A stretch of DNA of 64,000 nt, from contig NZ_AZRK01000015.1 in the NCBI RefSeq assembly GCF_002895485.1, positions 84,727 through 148,726 of the forward strand, given 5' to 3'. This DNA is from Petrotoga sp. 9PWA.NaAc.5.4. Lineage in GTDB: Bacteria > Thermotogota > Thermotogae > Petrotogales > Petrotogaceae. The notes beneath the pieces are model-generated. The model had not been told where the DNA came from. It did not search any database and was given only the letters and a program-made list of their open reading frames with translations. The translations under genes were made by a program, and so were the position numbers. The stretch's first letter is position 1. Every line of letters begins with the position of its first letter. Shown piece after piece: positions 8,723-18,475 of the stretch.

Positions 8723-10108
8723 GTGAAGAAAGCTTCTAAACCCGAACCCTTTAGGATTAAAATGGCCGAACCAATAAAGTTAATATCAAAAGAAGAAAGA
8801 GAATCAGCTTTGAAAAGGGCAGGATACAATGTATTTGCTCTAAAAGCAGAAGAAGTATTTATTGACCTTTTAACCGATAGTGGAACAGGCGCTATGAGCG
8901 ACAATCAATGGTCTGGCATGATGCTGGGAGATGAATCTTACGCTGGTAGTAAAAACTTTTTACATTTAACAGATACCTGCCAAGAGATTTTTAATTACAA
9001 ATACTTTATACCCACACATCAAGGAAGAGGTGCAGAAAAAGTTTTGTTCCCGGCTTTAATAAACAAACCTGGTCAATATGTTTTAAGCAACATGCATTTT
9101 GATACAACAAAGGCACATGTTGAATTAGCACATGCACGAGCTATAGATTGTGTGATAGAAGAAGCTTTTGACACCGCTTCATATCATCCCTTTAAAGGAA
9201 ATGTGGATATTAAAAAAATGGAAAGATTTATTAAAGAAAAAGGCAGCGAAAACATAGCTTTTATTATAATCACTATTACTTGTAACAGTGCAGGGGGACA
9301 ACCTGTTTCTATGAAAAACATCAAAGAAACAAGTCATTTAGCAAAAAAATATGGAATTCGTGTTTTTTTGGATGCAGCACGTTTTGCAGAAAACGCTTAT
9401 TTTATTAAAACAAGAGAAGAAGGCTATAATAATAAAACAATTAAAGAGATAGTTCAAGAAATGTTTAGTTATGCCGATGGTTTTACAATGAGCGCGAAAA
9501 AAGATGCTATAGTAAACATAGGAGGATTAATAGGCATAAAAGACAATGAAGAACTTTATCATCAAGCATGTTCAAACTTAGTTCCTTTGGAAGGGTTTAT
9601 AACATATGGCGGATTAGCTGGCAGAGATATGGAAGCTATAGCAAGAGGTTTAAAAGAAGGAATAGATTTTGATTATCTTGAATATAGAATAGCACAAGTA
9701 GAATATTTGGGTGATATTTTGAAAGATGCTGGCATTCCCATACAATATCCTACAGGTGGACACGCTGTTTTTGTGGATGCAAAAAAAATGTTACCACATA
9801 TTCCATATTATCAGTTCCCAGCTCAAGTACTTACTAACGAACTTTATTTGCAATCAGGTGTTAGAGCGGTAGAAGTAGGTTCTTTAATGTTGGGACGCGA
9901 TCCTGATACGGGTGAACAATTAGAATCTGATTTCGAATTTTTAAGGCTTACTATACCTCGAAGGGTCTATACAAATAACCATATGGATTATGTAGCTCAA
10001 GGATTGATTGATGTAAGTAAAAGGTCAGAAACATTGAAAGGCTTAGAATTTGTCTACGAACCAAAAATTTTAAGACACTTTACTGCGAGATTGAAACCTG
10101 TTGAATAA
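8723..10108 (+). CDS. tnaA: Tryptophanase (tryptophan indole-lyase)
   Basis: A 461-residue PLP enzyme of the tryptophanase/tyrosine phenol-lyase family, splitting L-tryptophan into indole, pyruvate and ammonia in the cytosol. Landmarks: [12 protein letters not shown] near 50, [10 protein letters not shown] near 95, NSAGGQPVS near 189, [11 protein letters not shown] near 217, and the PLP lysine in SAKKD (about Lys260). The C-terminal half ([34 protein letters not shown]) matches tryptophanase better than tyrosine phenol-lyase, although VNIGG after the lysine is lyase-like. GTG start with aaggagg seven bases upstream. Stands alone after a repeat array; no TnaC-like leader or permease was seen. 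Confidence 0.82.
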   Translation: MKKASKPEPFRIKMAEPIKLISKEERESALKRAGYNVFALKAEEVFIDLLTDSGTGAMSDNQWSGMMLGDESYAGSKNFLHLTDTCQEIFNYKYFIPTHQGRGAEKVLFPALINKPGQYVLSNMHFDTTKAHVELAHARAIDCVIEEAFDTASYHPFKGNVDIKKMERFIKEKGSENIAFIIITITCNSAGGQPVSMKNIKETSHLAKKYGIRVFLDAARFAENAYFIKTREEGYNNKTIKEIVQEMFSYADGFTMSAKKDAIVNIGGLIGIKDNEELYHQACSNLVPLEGFITYGGLAGRDMEAIARGLKEGIDFDYLEYRIAQVEYLGDILKDAGIPIQYPTGGHAVFVDAKKMLPHIPYYQFPAQVLTNELYLQSGVRAVEVGSLMLGRDPDTGEQLESDFEFLRLTIPRRVYTNNHMDYVAQGLIDVSKRSETLKGLEFVYEPKILRHFTARLKPVE

Positions 10109-10112
10109 TTTA

Positions 10113-10140
10113 AAAAGCGGTAGAAATTTCTACCGCTTTT
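10113..10140. terminator. Bidirectional terminator, perfect 28-bp palindrome
   Basis: Arms aaaagcggtagaaa and tttctaccgctttt pair perfectly and end in T runs on both strands. It separates tryptophanase (+) from the convergent exported protein gene (-). Confidence 0.9.
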
Positions 10141-10155
10141 ATATCAATAATAACT

Positions 10156-10614
10156 TTATCTAACAGGAATCCAATTTGCGTAATCATTTAACCATTTTGT
10201 TAAATCAAAAGACGTTTGATTAGGATTGGTTAAAAATCTTATAATATCTTCAGTTAGTTTTTCTTTTTTGTCTTGTTTCAACCAATCTACTGTTAAGATT
10301 CTCCCAGTAGCCACTTCTCCAGGTTTTGTCGGAGCCGGTATTGTTCTTCCTTCTTTCAACATTTGTTCAAGCTTTTGATATTTTTGAAGCTCTAATTCCG
10401 TTACAAGATTTATCTTTACAGACACCTCAGAACCTGACCACAATGTATCTGCTTTTTTTAATATCAAAGAATCTCCCGTAAGTTCAAAACTATCATAAGC
10501 ATCTAACCTATAGACTTTTAGTGTATTATCATTTATTATCAAGAATTTTTCTGCATACATAAACACAGAAAGAAGGACTATTGAAATAACTATCAAAAAT
10601 ATCTTTTTCTTCAT
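10156..10614 (-). CDS. Exported protein of unknown function
   Basis: About 152 residues from the ATG at 10614, which has aaggggaga at good spacing; the upstream extension to 10653 has no ribosome site and is rejected. The N-terminus MKKKIFLIVISIVLLSVFMYA is a clear signal peptide, with probable cleavage after YA. The mature part is mixed alpha/beta, contains a coiled-coil-like LELQKYQKLEQMLKEG and ends NDYANWIPVR. No family recognised. It lies downstream of the lipoprotein gene on the same strand (81 bp gap), so the two may be expressed together at the cell surface. Confidence 0.7.
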   Translation of the reverse strand: MKKKIFLIVISIVLLSVFMYAEKFLIINDNTLKVYRLDAYDSFELTGDSLILKKADTLWSGSEVSVKINLVTELELQKYQKLEQMLKEGRTIPAPTKPGEVATGRILTVDWLKQDKKEKLTEDIIRFLTNPNQTSFDLTKWLNDYANWIPVR

Positions 10615-10695
10615 TTTTATCTCCCCTTCATAATATTTTTTTACAGAATACAAGTTGGGTATTTATGCCAACTTGTACATGTTTTTAATAAAACG

Positions 10696-11271
10696 TTACT
10701 TTGTTAGTTCAAAAAAATCAAGATCCACTTCGTAGCCAGTTTTTACTTTTATTAATTCTTCAATTTCATCTTTTCTACCCTCTAAAGGATTGTATCCTTC
10801 AATTGCAGCTCCCGCTGGCGGGAAGTCGTATCTAAAAGCAAACCAAAAACCTTCAACATCATAAAATCCGTTATTTCCTTCATATTCTCCTGCCATTAAA
10901 TCGTTACTATCATCAGATTCATTGTGGAAAATACCTGTTAACTCATAACTATATACGTCTAACCTTTCCATAGTGAATTCAACTTTATTCCCATTCATAC
11001 TAAAAGTAGCTGTAATTTCTTCAATTGGGTCACCATATTTGTCCACAGCAACTGGCACATAACCATCGTCATCATCATTCACATCAATAGCGATATAGAA
11101 ATAGTTTTCCAGATCATCGTATACACCGTTATTGTTTTCATCTTTAAGTAATGTAACCAACCAACCACCGACAGGTTCTTGAGAAACTCCTCTTAAAACT
11201 CCGTTACCTGCACAACCAAAAAGTAATAATACAGCTGCTCCTAAAATCATAAAAAATCCTACCCTTTTCAT
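10696..11271 (-). CDS. Lipoprotein with EF-hand-like acidic loops
   Basis: A 191-residue lipoprotein. The signal MKRVGFFMILGAAVLLLFGC ends in the lipobox LFGC, so Cys20 should be lipidated. The mature part has two Asp/Asn-rich loops: DENNNGVYDDLE fits the 12-residue EF-hand/dockerin calcium loop (D1, N3, N5, G6, D9, E12), and DVNDDDDGYVPV is a second, imperfect one. The rest is beta-rich with an acidic end. No enzyme motif is seen; a calcium-stabilised surface or binding protein is an inference. ATG start after gaggagggatagtt. The upstream spacer holds an oppositely decaying repeat copy. Confidence 0.75.
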   Translation of the reverse strand: MKRVGFFMILGAAVLLLFGCAGNGVLRGVSQEPVGGWLVTLLKDENNNGVYDDLENYFYIAIDVNDDDDGYVPVAVDKYGDPIEEITATFSMNGNKVEFTMERLDVYSYELTGIFHNESDDSNDLMAGEYEGNNGFYDVEGFWFAFRYDFPPAGAAIEGYNPLEGRKDEIEELIKVKTGYEVDLDFFELTK

Positions 11272-11284
11272 AACTATCCCTCCT

Positions 11285-11640
11285 CATGAAAATTATTATA
11301 CTTACTTTAAAAATTTCGAAACCTAAGTTTTACCAATCTTTTAGTTTTAAATTTATTCAAAATACCTCCACGACTCTAATACTTACTAACTATGAATTTC
11401 TTTAACTTTTTCGCTACGTGTAACTAAAGAGGGGAAAGGGCTCCGCCCTGGACCCATTTTAAATTCAAAACTTCGTTTTTATAAAATTTCTTGTTTCCAA
11501 AGCTTCTGACTAACTATGAGTTTTTAAGTTCTTTGCTAAACTTAACAAAACAGGAGAAGGCTGCGACCTGTACCCTTTTTAAATTCAAAACCTTATTTTC
11601 TGAAAAATTTTCATTTCTAAAGTCCGTAAAGAATAAGAAG
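11285..11640 (-). repeat. Repeat copies upstream of the lipoprotein gene
   Basis: One good core at 11438-11455, one degenerate core around 11557-11575 (ggctgcgacctgtaccc), and, next to the gene (about 11300-11395), a diverged form of the terminal module found upstream of other genes here. Orientation is minus, like the lipoprotein gene. Confidence 0.85.
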
Positions 11641-11984
11641 TTTACCTCATAATAAAATCCATCTAAATTATAACATAAAAATGATGAAAAATTAATGAAA
11701 AAATTTTTTGCCAATTTAATTCGCTTAAACTTTATTTTTAAAATGTGGCAGCTGATTTTCTCATATAAAAACTATCAAAAATTTAAGTTTTTAACTCAAA
11801 ACAAATCTTAGAAACTATCCAATATACTGTAACCTGTTTTGAAAATAACGTAATGTAAAATATTAATCAATTTTTCTTCATAATGATATAATTATTATAT
11901 CCCATGCTATAAAATAAATTAAAATTTTAATCAAAATGCTTTTTGAATTGAATTATGGTTTGAGGTGTGGAGGTATTTTATAAA
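11641..11984. other. A/T-rich spacer between opposing repeat clusters
   Basis: No gene is supported; an open frame at 11514-11714 overlaps repeat sequence and has no start signal. The stretch separates minus-oriented from plus-oriented repeat clusters, at the point where gene direction diverges. A tgatataat extended -10-like box is visible around 11884-11892. Confidence 0.5.
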
Positions 11985-12535
11985 AGTGAATAAACTAAAT
12001 AAGAACTTTAGAAAAGAGAGCTTTTTAAAAATAATCTTTTGATTTTAAAAACGGGTCCAGGGCAGAGCCCTCCCCCCTCTTTGGCTACAAGCACCGAAAA
12101 AGCTAAAGAAATAAACAATTGGCCAAAATTAGATAAAGACTTTAAAATGGAGAACTTTTTAAAAATAATCTTTTGATTTTAAAATGGGTCCAGGGCGAAG
12201 CCCTCCCCCCTCTTTGGCTACAAGTACCGAAAAAGCTAAAGAAATAAACAATTGGTCAAAATTAAATAAAGACTTTAAAATGGAGAACTTTTTAAAAATA
12301 ATCTTTTGATTTTAAAAGCGGGTCCAGGGCAGAGCCCTTCCCCCTCTTTAGTTACACGTAGCGAAAAAGTTAAAGAGATTCATAGTTAGTAAGTATTAGA
12401 TAAGTACTTTAGAAATGATAATTTTCAAAAAATAGGAATTCGAATTTAAAATGGGTCCAGGGCGAAGCCCTCCCCCCTCTTTGGCTACAAGTACCGAAGA
12501 GCTAAAGAAATCAAGAATTAGTAAAGATTATAAGT
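11985..12535 (+). repeat. Tandem array of four intergenic repeat units
   Basis: Cores at 12053-12070, 12186-12203, 12320-12337 and 12453-12470 (spacing 133, 134, 133). Core loops are aga, gaa, aga and gaa, always within agggc/gccct. The following palindrome combines one arm of each type (ttggctacaagtaccgaa), suggesting recombination between unit types. Plus orientation, upstream of the + strand osmC gene. Confidence 0.95.
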
Positions 12536-12620
12536 GGGAAGGTATCTTGTAAAAGAATCTCCGCTAAAATATACATATAATAAGAGTTCCGGAATTTCTA
12601 AAGACAATGAATAAACTAAA
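12536..12620 (+). promoter_or_regulatory. Promoter-like terminal repeat module before osmC
   Basis: Conserved module closing the repeat array. TTGTAA at 12547-12552, a 17-bp spacer, TATACA at 12570-12575 and an overlapping downstream TATAAT at 12576-12581, then ggaatttctaaag, which is shared with other modules. This fits a sigma-A promoter. Confidence 0.6.
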
Positions 12621-12637
12621 ATGTAGGAGGTCTAAAA

Positions 12638-13054
12638 ATGAAAGAATTTTTAGTAAAAAATCTTCATGGAAGTCATTTTTATATGAAAACACCTTCTGGA
12701 CATGATATCCATATTGATGCAGACCCAGAAGTATATGGTTATGATTCTGGTGCAAGGCCTATGGAATTTTTGATAGCTGGTTTAGCAGGATGTACAGGAA
12801 TTGATGTTGTAAGTATTCTTAAGAAAATGAAAGTTGAGTACGACGAGTTCAACTTGAGACTTTTGACAGAAAGAAGCGAAGAACACCCAAAGAAATATAC
12901 AAAGATTCATGTGATCTACGAATTTAAAGGGAAAGATTTACCCTTAGATAAATTACAACGTGCAGCACAACTATCTCAAGAAAAATATTGTAGTGCTATA
13001 GCTACCTTTAGAGGTTCTGTAGATATTACTCATGAAGTAAAAATTGTAGAATAA
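12638..13054 (+). CDS. OsmC/Ohr-family peroxiredoxin-like protein
   Basis: A 138-residue OsmC-superfamily protein, the usual length. The two redox cysteines are in place: one in the helix motif LAGLAGCTGIDVVSIL (about Cys52) and one in EKYCSAIATF (about Cys121). Family members reduce organic hydroperoxides using these thiols. The sequence is closest in feel to the YhfA-type subgroup, whose physiological substrate is unsettled. The ATG has taggagg eight bases upstream. It is flanked on both sides by + oriented repeat copies and preceded by the promoter-like module. Confidence 0.87.
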   Translation: MKEFLVKNLHGSHFYMKTPSGHDIHIDADPEVYGYDSGARPMEFLIAGLAGCTGIDVVSILKKMKVEYDEFNLRLLTERSEEHPKKYTKIHVIYEFKGKDLPLDKLQRAAQLSQEKYCSAIATFRGSVDITHEVKIVE

Positions 13055-13059
13055 AAGTT

Positions 13060-13202
13060 ATAGATAAGTACTTTAAAAATGCGCATTTTATAAAAACAGG
13101 GTTTTGAATTTAAAATGGGTCCAGGGCGGAGCCCTTTTTTCTTTCCTTTGATACTTGCAACAAAGAAATTAAAAAAATAGAGAATAGTTCAAAATTAGAA
13201 TT
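13060..13202 (+). repeat. Single repeat unit between osmC and mrp
   Basis: Core at 13117-13134 with upstream flank taagtactttaaaaatg... and the palindrome tttgatacttgcaacaaa, in which the third pair is T-A where other copies have C-G. Plus orientation. Confidence 0.9.
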
Positions 13203-13290
13203 ACGGAGGTATTTTTATAAAAATTTTAAACTTAAAATATTAATAAAACTTAGATTTTAGAACTTCTAAAAACATTTAAAATTATAGGAA
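13203..13290 (+). promoter_or_regulatory. Promoter-like terminal repeat module before mrp
   Basis: TTATAA at 13215-13220, a 17-bp spacer, TATTAA at 13238-13243, then attttagaacttctaaaaac. Same layout as the modules before frr, yidC and osmC. Confidence 0.55.
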
Positions 13291-13305
13291 TAAAGGAGAA
13301 AGAAT

Positions 13306-14112
13306 ATGGCAAATATACAAGAAATGAAAGAAAAAGTAAATCGCAAATTAGAAAATATAAACAACGTGATTTTAGTGATGAGTGGGAAAGGTGGTGTTGG
13401 AAAAACCACTGTTGCTGTTAATTTGGCAGTCGCACTTGCATTGGAAGGCAAAAAAGTCGGCCTTATGGATGTTGATTTACATGGGCCAGACGTTGTAAGA
13501 ATGCTTGGAGGAAGAGATGTTCAACTTTCCCAAGTTGGAGATGAGATATTACCTCCAGAAGTCAATGGGATCAAAGTTATTTCTATATCTCAGTTTTTGG
13601 AAGGAGACAATCAAGCTGTTATCTGGAGAGGTCCTTTGAAAACAGGCGCAATTTTACAGTTCATAGGAGATGTTGCGTGGGAAGATTTAGATTATTTAAT
13701 AATAGATGCTCCTCCTGGCACTGGAGATGAACCTTTAACTGTTTTTCAAAACATTAATAAAATAAAAGGTGCCTTGATAGTTACATCTCCTTCTCAAGTT
13801 TCTCAAGATGATGTTGAAAGGGCGATTAACTTCGTTGAGAAGATGAATAAAAAAGTTATTGGTATAGTGGAAAATATGTCTTATTTTATTTGTCCTAACT
13901 GTAAAACAAAGCACTATATTTTTGGTGAGGGTGGAGGAAGAAAATTAGCTCAAAAGTATAACTTAGAATTAATCGCAGAAATACCTTTAAATACGATGAT
14001 CAGAGAAAATATGGACGACGGAAAACCTGTAGCATATTTTGGAACACCTGAGATAACTGATTCATTTGTTTCTTTAGCAAGAAGAATTATTGATAAAATT
14101 GAAGTGGAATAA
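13306..14112 (+). CDS. mrp: Mrp/NBP35-type Fe-S cluster carrier ATPase
   Basis: A 268-residue P-loop protein of the Mrp/ApbC family, thought to bind and hand over iron-sulfur clusters to apo-proteins. The deviant Walker A MSGKGGVGKTTVAVNLA is near residue 25, the switch DVDLHGPD near 60, and LIIDAPPGTGDEP near 126. The C-terminal CPNC motif (residues about 194-197) that bridges a cluster in the dimer is present. There is no N-terminal DUF59 domain, as in many short Mrp proteins. ATG start after ggagaaag. Abundant Fe-S clients occur in this window (PorD, RnfC). Confidence 0.9.
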   Translation: MANIQEMKEKVNRKLENINNVILVMSGKGGVGKTTVAVNLAVALALEGKKVGLMDVDLHGPDVVRMLGGRDVQLSQVGDEILPPEVNGIKVISISQFLEGDNQAVIWRGPLKTGAILQFIGDVAWEDLDYLIIDAPPGTGDEPLTVFQNINKIKGALIVTSPSQVSQDDVERAINFVEKMNKKVIGIVENMSYFICPNCKTKHYIFGEGGGRKLAQKYNLELIAEIPLNTMIRENMDDGKPVAYFGTPEITDSFVSLARRIIDKIEVE

Positions 14113-14148
14113 TAACGTAATCTCAATTCGGTAAGGAGGAATTTTCTC

Positions 14149-16140
14149 ATGAAAAAAATATTTTTTGTTTTTTTAATCATGATTCCTTTCATACTGTCTT
14201 TTAGTGTAAACTCTTCATTTTTGTATTCAAAAGATGCTACTTCGGTGTATTTAATAGGTAGTTTCAACAACTTTGAACCCATTGAAATGCAAAAAAGTTT
14301 TACAGGGCTTTGGAGATACAATGTTGATTTAGAGCCAGGAGAGTATCTGTATAAGTTCATAGTCGATGGTGAAAAGATCATAGATTACTCAAATACCAAT
14401 ATCGCTGTATACAATGGTGAAATCTTTAACGTTAGAGTTGTGAAAGATCCTTTTGCTTTTCCACAACTTGGAGATGGCAAAGTTAAAGAGGTTAATTTTA
14501 AAAACGAACGCAAATATATAAACCCAGTAAAACCCGGTGAAATATATCTTTCTATAGAATTTGAAAAAAATGATGTTCAAGATGTTAACCTACAAGCTAA
14601 TGCCACCTCAATTGAAAAGGATGTAATAGAAATAGATAATAAAATTCTATACAGATTCCATGTATTTACCGAAGCAAACGTCTTAAAATATAGATTTGCG
14701 ATAGAAGATGGAAAAGAAATAATATACGGTTATAACGAAACAGAAAATTTCTTTGAATTTGACTTTTCTCATCCTATAGTTCCTTATTTTGATATACCCG
14801 AATGGGCAAAAGGCAGAATATATTATCAAATATTTCCAGATAGGTTTAGAAACGGTGATCCATACAACGATCCCAAAAACACATACAGTTGGTATGGTCC
14901 TCACAATAGAAATTCTTTGTCTTTTGGATTTTATGGTGGAGACCTGCAAGGTATTATTGATTCCATTGATTATTTGAATTACTTAGGAGTTGAAGCAATA
15001 TATCTCAATCCTATTTTTGAAGCTCCAAGTACTCATAAATACGACACAAAAGACTATTTAAAAATAGATCCTTCATTTGGTGATGAAGAAGTATTTAAAG
15101 ATATGTTGGATATTCTTCATGAATATGATATAAAAGTTATTTTAGATGGAGTGTTTAACCATACAGGGACAGAATTTTTTGCTATGGCAGAAAACTTTGA
15201 GAAACAAGAAAAATCCAGATATTTGGATTGGTATTATATCAACACATTTCCTATTCAAAAGTCCGTTGAAAGTTATAAAGGTTGGCATGGTTATGCAGAT
15301 TTACCTATTTTAAACAACAATAATCCTAAAGTGAGAGCTTATATAAATCAAGTAATAGGAAAATGGATGAGCTTTGGTATAGATGGTTGGAGACTCGATG
15401 CTGTTGACCAATTACCAGTGGATTATTGGTCAGCTTTATATGAAAACTTCAAAAACATTGACCAAGAAACATTCATCGTTGGAGAATTTTGGAGAGACGC
15501 AACTTCGTATTTTGAAGATCCAAGTTTCGATTCAGTTATGAACTATATCTTTAGAGATGCCGTTGTATCATATGTAAAAGGCGGTAGTGCCACTAATTTT
15601 GTCAACACAACTAATGCCTATATAAACAAATATCCTCCACAAGTACTCCATGGACTATGGAATATTTTGGGTTCACACGATACCGAAAGAATTTTAACTA
15701 CATTGGGTGAGGATACCGATAGAATGAAGTTAGCAGCTGTTCTTCAAATGACCTTTATCGGTTCTCCCATTATATATTATGGTGACGAGATAGGTATGAC
15801 AGGATTAACGGATCCCTTCTGTCGAATTCCATTTTATTGGGATGAAAGTAAATGGAATATGGAAATTTTCGAGTTGTATGTTGATTTAATCCAACTAAGA
15901 AAAGAAAGCAATGCTCTAAGAATAGGGGATTATAAGGTATTGTATGCTGACGGTTCTGTTTTAATTTATCAAAGAAGTTATCAAGAAGAAAAAATTATCG
16001 TTGCCATAAATTCAAAAAATTCTTATGTAAATATTGATTATAACTTAGATGGTAATTATTATGATCTTTTCTCCCAAAATACAATAAACACAATTACTGA
16101 TTTACCAGCCAAAGGATTTTGTATATTGAAAGCACTCTAA
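14149..16140 (+). CDS. Secreted GH13 alpha-amylase-type glycosidase with N-terminal carbohydrate-binding modules
   Basis: A 663-residue exported glycoside hydrolase family 13 enzyme. Residues 1-18 form a signal peptide. Residues 24-100 resemble the AMPK/CBM48-type starch-binding fold (VYLIGSFNNFEP...GEYLYKFIVDG). A second beta domain fills about 120-215. The catalytic barrel follows: YYQIFPDRFRNGDP, LDGVFNHTG, nucleophile Asp417 in GWRLDAVD, acid/base Glu446 in VGEFW, and transition-state Asp511 in GSHD. The layout is closest to neopullulanase/cyclomaltodextrinase-like enzymes, acting on alpha-1,4 (and perhaps alpha-1,6) glucans. ATG after aaggagga, 36 bp past mrp. Confidence 0.87.
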   Translation: MKKIFFVFLIMIPFILSFSVNSSFLYSKDATSVYLIGSFNNFEPIEMQKSFTGLWRYNVDLEPGEYLYKFIVDGEKIIDYSNTNIAVYNGEIFNVRVVKDPFAFPQLGDGKVKEVNFKNERKYINPVKPGEIYLSIEFEKNDVQDVNLQANATSIEKDVIEIDNKILYRFHVFTEANVLKYRFAIEDGKEIIYGYNETENFFEFDFSHPIVPYFDIPEWAKGRIYYQIFPDRFRNGDPYNDPKNTYSWYGPHNRNSLSFGFYGGDLQGIIDSIDYLNYLGVEAIYLNPIFEAPSTHKYDTKDYLKIDPSFGDEEVFKDMLDILHEYDIKVILDGVFNHTGTEFFAMAENFEKQEKSRYLDWYYINTFPIQKSVESYKGWHGYADLPILNNNNPKVRAYINQVIGKWMSFGIDGWRLDAVDQLPVDYWSALYENFKNIDQETFIVGEFWRDATSYFEDPSFDSVMNYIFRDAVVSYVKGGSATNFVNTTNAYINKYPPQVLHGLWNILGSHDTERILTTLGEDTDRMKLAAVLQMTFIGSPIIYYGDEIGMTGLTDPFCRIPFYWDESKWNMEIFELYVDLIQLRKESNALRIGDYKVLYADGSVLIYQRSYQEEKIIVAINSKNSYVNIDYNLDGNYYDLFSQNTINTITDLPAKGFCILKAL

Positions 16141-16171
16141 AGAACATTTGCACCAAGTTTGGAGGCAAAGT

Positions 16172-18475
16172 ATGTATTTTTTTTACGACATTGTTCCTAT
16201 AGGGCAAAGAATTTATAAACCATATACGTATAAATATTATAAAAGTCTTGAAATAGGACAAAGAGTAGTCATAGACCTTAGAGGAAAATTTGTACCTGGA
16301 ATGGTATATAGACAAGCAGAATCAACTTTTCAAGATAATATTAAAATAAAAGATATTGAATTTCCTTTAGATGAAAGAAGTTTTTTAAATGAATATCATA
16401 TAAAACTTTTAGAAAAAGTTTGCTCGTATTTTATAGCACCTATTGGAGAGATAGCAAAACTTTTGTTTCCTCCTTCATCTTCAGATGTTTATAAACTTAG
16501 GATAATTCCAAAAAATCCTTTGGCTCCTTATCAAAAGCCTGTTTTCTACAAAGAATTTTTAAAACGTTACCTCAATTCTGCTACAGCAAACAAAGAATTG
16601 AGAAACCTTTTAGATTCCAACTTGGTAACCTTAGAAGTGTATAGAAAAAATACACGAGAGTTAAAAGATAATTTTGTTGTTTTGAATATGGATTTAAAAG
16701 ATATTTGGAAGTACAATTTATCTAAAACGGCAAGAGAAGTGGTGAACTTTCTTTCAATAAATGGAAGCGTCCTTGAAAGTGAGTTGTACAATAAAGGGGT
16801 TTTAAAAAAAGGTTCTACAGTTTTGACTACTTTAGTTAAAAAAGGTATAATAAATATAACAGAAAAGATAGAGCCAAAAGAAAATAGTATCGAAGTTTCG
16901 CTTTCCGATGAACAGTTAAACTCTGCAAATTTTATTAAAAATAATAAGGATAAACCCCATTTGTTGTACGGCATCACTGGAAGCGGGAAGACAGAGGTCT
17001 TTTTTGAAGTTTCCCGTGAGATTTTGGAAAATGGCGGAAAAGTTCTCTTATTAGTTCCTGAAATTTCTTTGACTTCGGAATTAATGAATAGGTTAAAAAA
17101 AAGATTTTCTAATTATAAAGCGTTGTTTTACCACTCAAGTTTAACAAGCTCTGAAAGAGTAAATACCTGGTATTCAGCTGTTAACGGGGATGTTGATATC
17201 ATAATAGGTACAAGAAGCGCAATATGGTTACCTATAAAAGATTTAAAAATGATAATAATCGATGAAGAGCATGATCAATCTTATTATCAAATTGAAAATG
17301 TAACTTATGATGCCGTAGAAACCGCTATTTTCAGAAAAGAAATTGAAAATCTCCAATTAATACTTTCATCGGCTACACCAAGAGTTCTAGATCTATATAA
17401 AGTAAAAAATAATTCAATGTATTTAGAGACGATAAAATCTCGGTATTTTAGTGAAATGCCTGAAGTGGAAATTGTGGATATGAAGAAAGAAGAAAAGTAT
17501 AACTGGATATTCAGCAAAAAAGTCATTGAAAGTATAAAAGAAGTGTTAAAAAAAGATAGAAAAGCCATAATATTTACTCCGACAAGAGGGTATGCTAATT
17601 ATATAATTTGCAGTGATTGTGGATATATATTTAAATGTAAAAATTGTGATGTTTCATTGACCTTTCATAAAAAAGATAGAAAATTGACATGTCACTATTG
17701 CGGTAAAGAAAGTTCAATACCAAATTTTTGTCCAAAATGCGGTGGATTTAAACTGCAAAGTAGAGGCTATGGCACAGAGCGAGTGATAGCGGAACTTGGA
17801 AAATTGTTCCCTTCCGATCCACTTGTTAGAGTAGATAGAACGGTTATAAAAACGTTTAACGATTTAAACAAAACTTTCAATTTTATGAAAGAGCCCGGAA
17901 AGAAGATAATTGTTGGGACGAGGATGATAACAAAAGGTTTGGATATTCAGGATTTGGATTTAGTTATAATTCTTGATGCAGATAGGTATTCTAATTTGCC
18001 AGATTATAATTCAGAAGAAAGTACTGCTTCTTTGATAATGCAAGTTGCGGGAAGATCTGGTAGAAAAGAAAAAGGTAAAGTATTGATTCAAACCTTTGAA
18101 CCTGACAATGAAGTCTACAAAGCGGTTCAGTCACATGATTACAATTTAATAGCGGAAAAAGAACTTGAACAAAGAAAATTTTTTAAATATCCCCCTTTTA
18201 TTGATTTATACTTAATTATAGTTAGTGATTCAAAAATAGAGAAGGTTCAGAGCATTTCTGAAGAAATAGTAAAAGAGATTGAAACCCAAGTAGATAATAA
18301 AAACCTTGAAATATTAGGTCCTGTGACACCCGTAATTTCAAAGTTAAGAGGTAATTATAGATATCAAATTATAATAAAAAGTTATCAAGAACATTTAGAT
18401 TTTTTGCCTAAAGTTGTAGAAAAATACGACAAATTTATAAAATTATATGTCAATCCTCCAACAACAATTATATAA
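16172..18475 (+). CDS. priA: Primosomal replication restart helicase PriA
   Basis: A 767-residue superfamily 2 helicase that reloads the replisome at stalled forks. An N-terminal DNA-binding domain precedes Walker A GITGSGKTEV, the DEEH box (IIDEEHDQSYYQ), and the zinc-binding insertion with paired cysteines CSDCGYIFKCKNC, CHYC and CPKC. Motifs V-VI follow (GTRMITKGLD, QVAGRSGRKEKG). The TTG at 16148 lies upstream of the ribosome site ggagg (16161-16165); the ATG at 16172 is the right start. It follows the amylase by 31 bp and may share its transcript. Confidence 0.93.
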   Translation: MYFFYDIVPIGQRIYKPYTYKYYKSLEIGQRVVIDLRGKFVPGMVYRQAESTFQDNIKIKDIEFPLDERSFLNEYHIKLLEKVCSYFIAPIGEIAKLLFPPSSSDVYKLRIIPKNPLAPYQKPVFYKEFLKRYLNSATANKELRNLLDSNLVTLEVYRKNTRELKDNFVVLNMDLKDIWKYNLSKTAREVVNFLSINGSVLESELYNKGVLKKGSTVLTTLVKKGIINITEKIEPKENSIEVSLSDEQLNSANFIKNNKDKPHLLYGITGSGKTEVFFEVSREILENGGKVLLLVPEISLTSELMNRLKKRFSNYKALFYHSSLTSSERVNTWYSAVNGDVDIIIGTRSAIWLPIKDLKMIIIDEEHDQSYYQIENVTYDAVETAIFRKEIENLQLILSSATPRVLDLYKVKNNSMYLETIKSRYFSEMPEVEIVDMKKEEKYNWIFSKKVIESIKEVLKKDRKAIIFTPTRGYANYIICSDCGYIFKCKNCDVSLTFHKKDRKLTCHYCGKESSIPNFCPKCGGFKLQSRGYGTERVIAELGKLFPSDPLVRVDRTVIKTFNDLNKTFNFMKEPGKKIIVGTRMITKGLDIQDLDLVIILDADRYSNLPDYNSEESTASLIMQVAGRSGRKEKGKVLIQTFEPDNEVYKAVQSHDYNLIAEKELEQRKFFKYPPFIDLYLIIVSDSKIEKVQSISEEIVKEIETQVDNKNLEILGPVTPVISKLRGNYRYQIIIKSYQEHLDFLPKVVEKYDKFIKLYVNPPTTII

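Noticed and set aside
8723..10108. Tyrosine phenol-lyase
   Set aside because: The C-terminal half ([19 protein letters not shown]...QFPAQ) follows tryptophanase rather than tyrosine phenol-lyase; kept as an alternative only.
11514..11714. Open frame of 66 codons on the minus strand
   Set aside because: It runs across a decayed repeat unit, lacks a ribosome site and has a low-complexity translation.
12564..12755. Minus-strand frame opposite osmC
   Set aside because: Antisense to a conserved gene and its promoter module.
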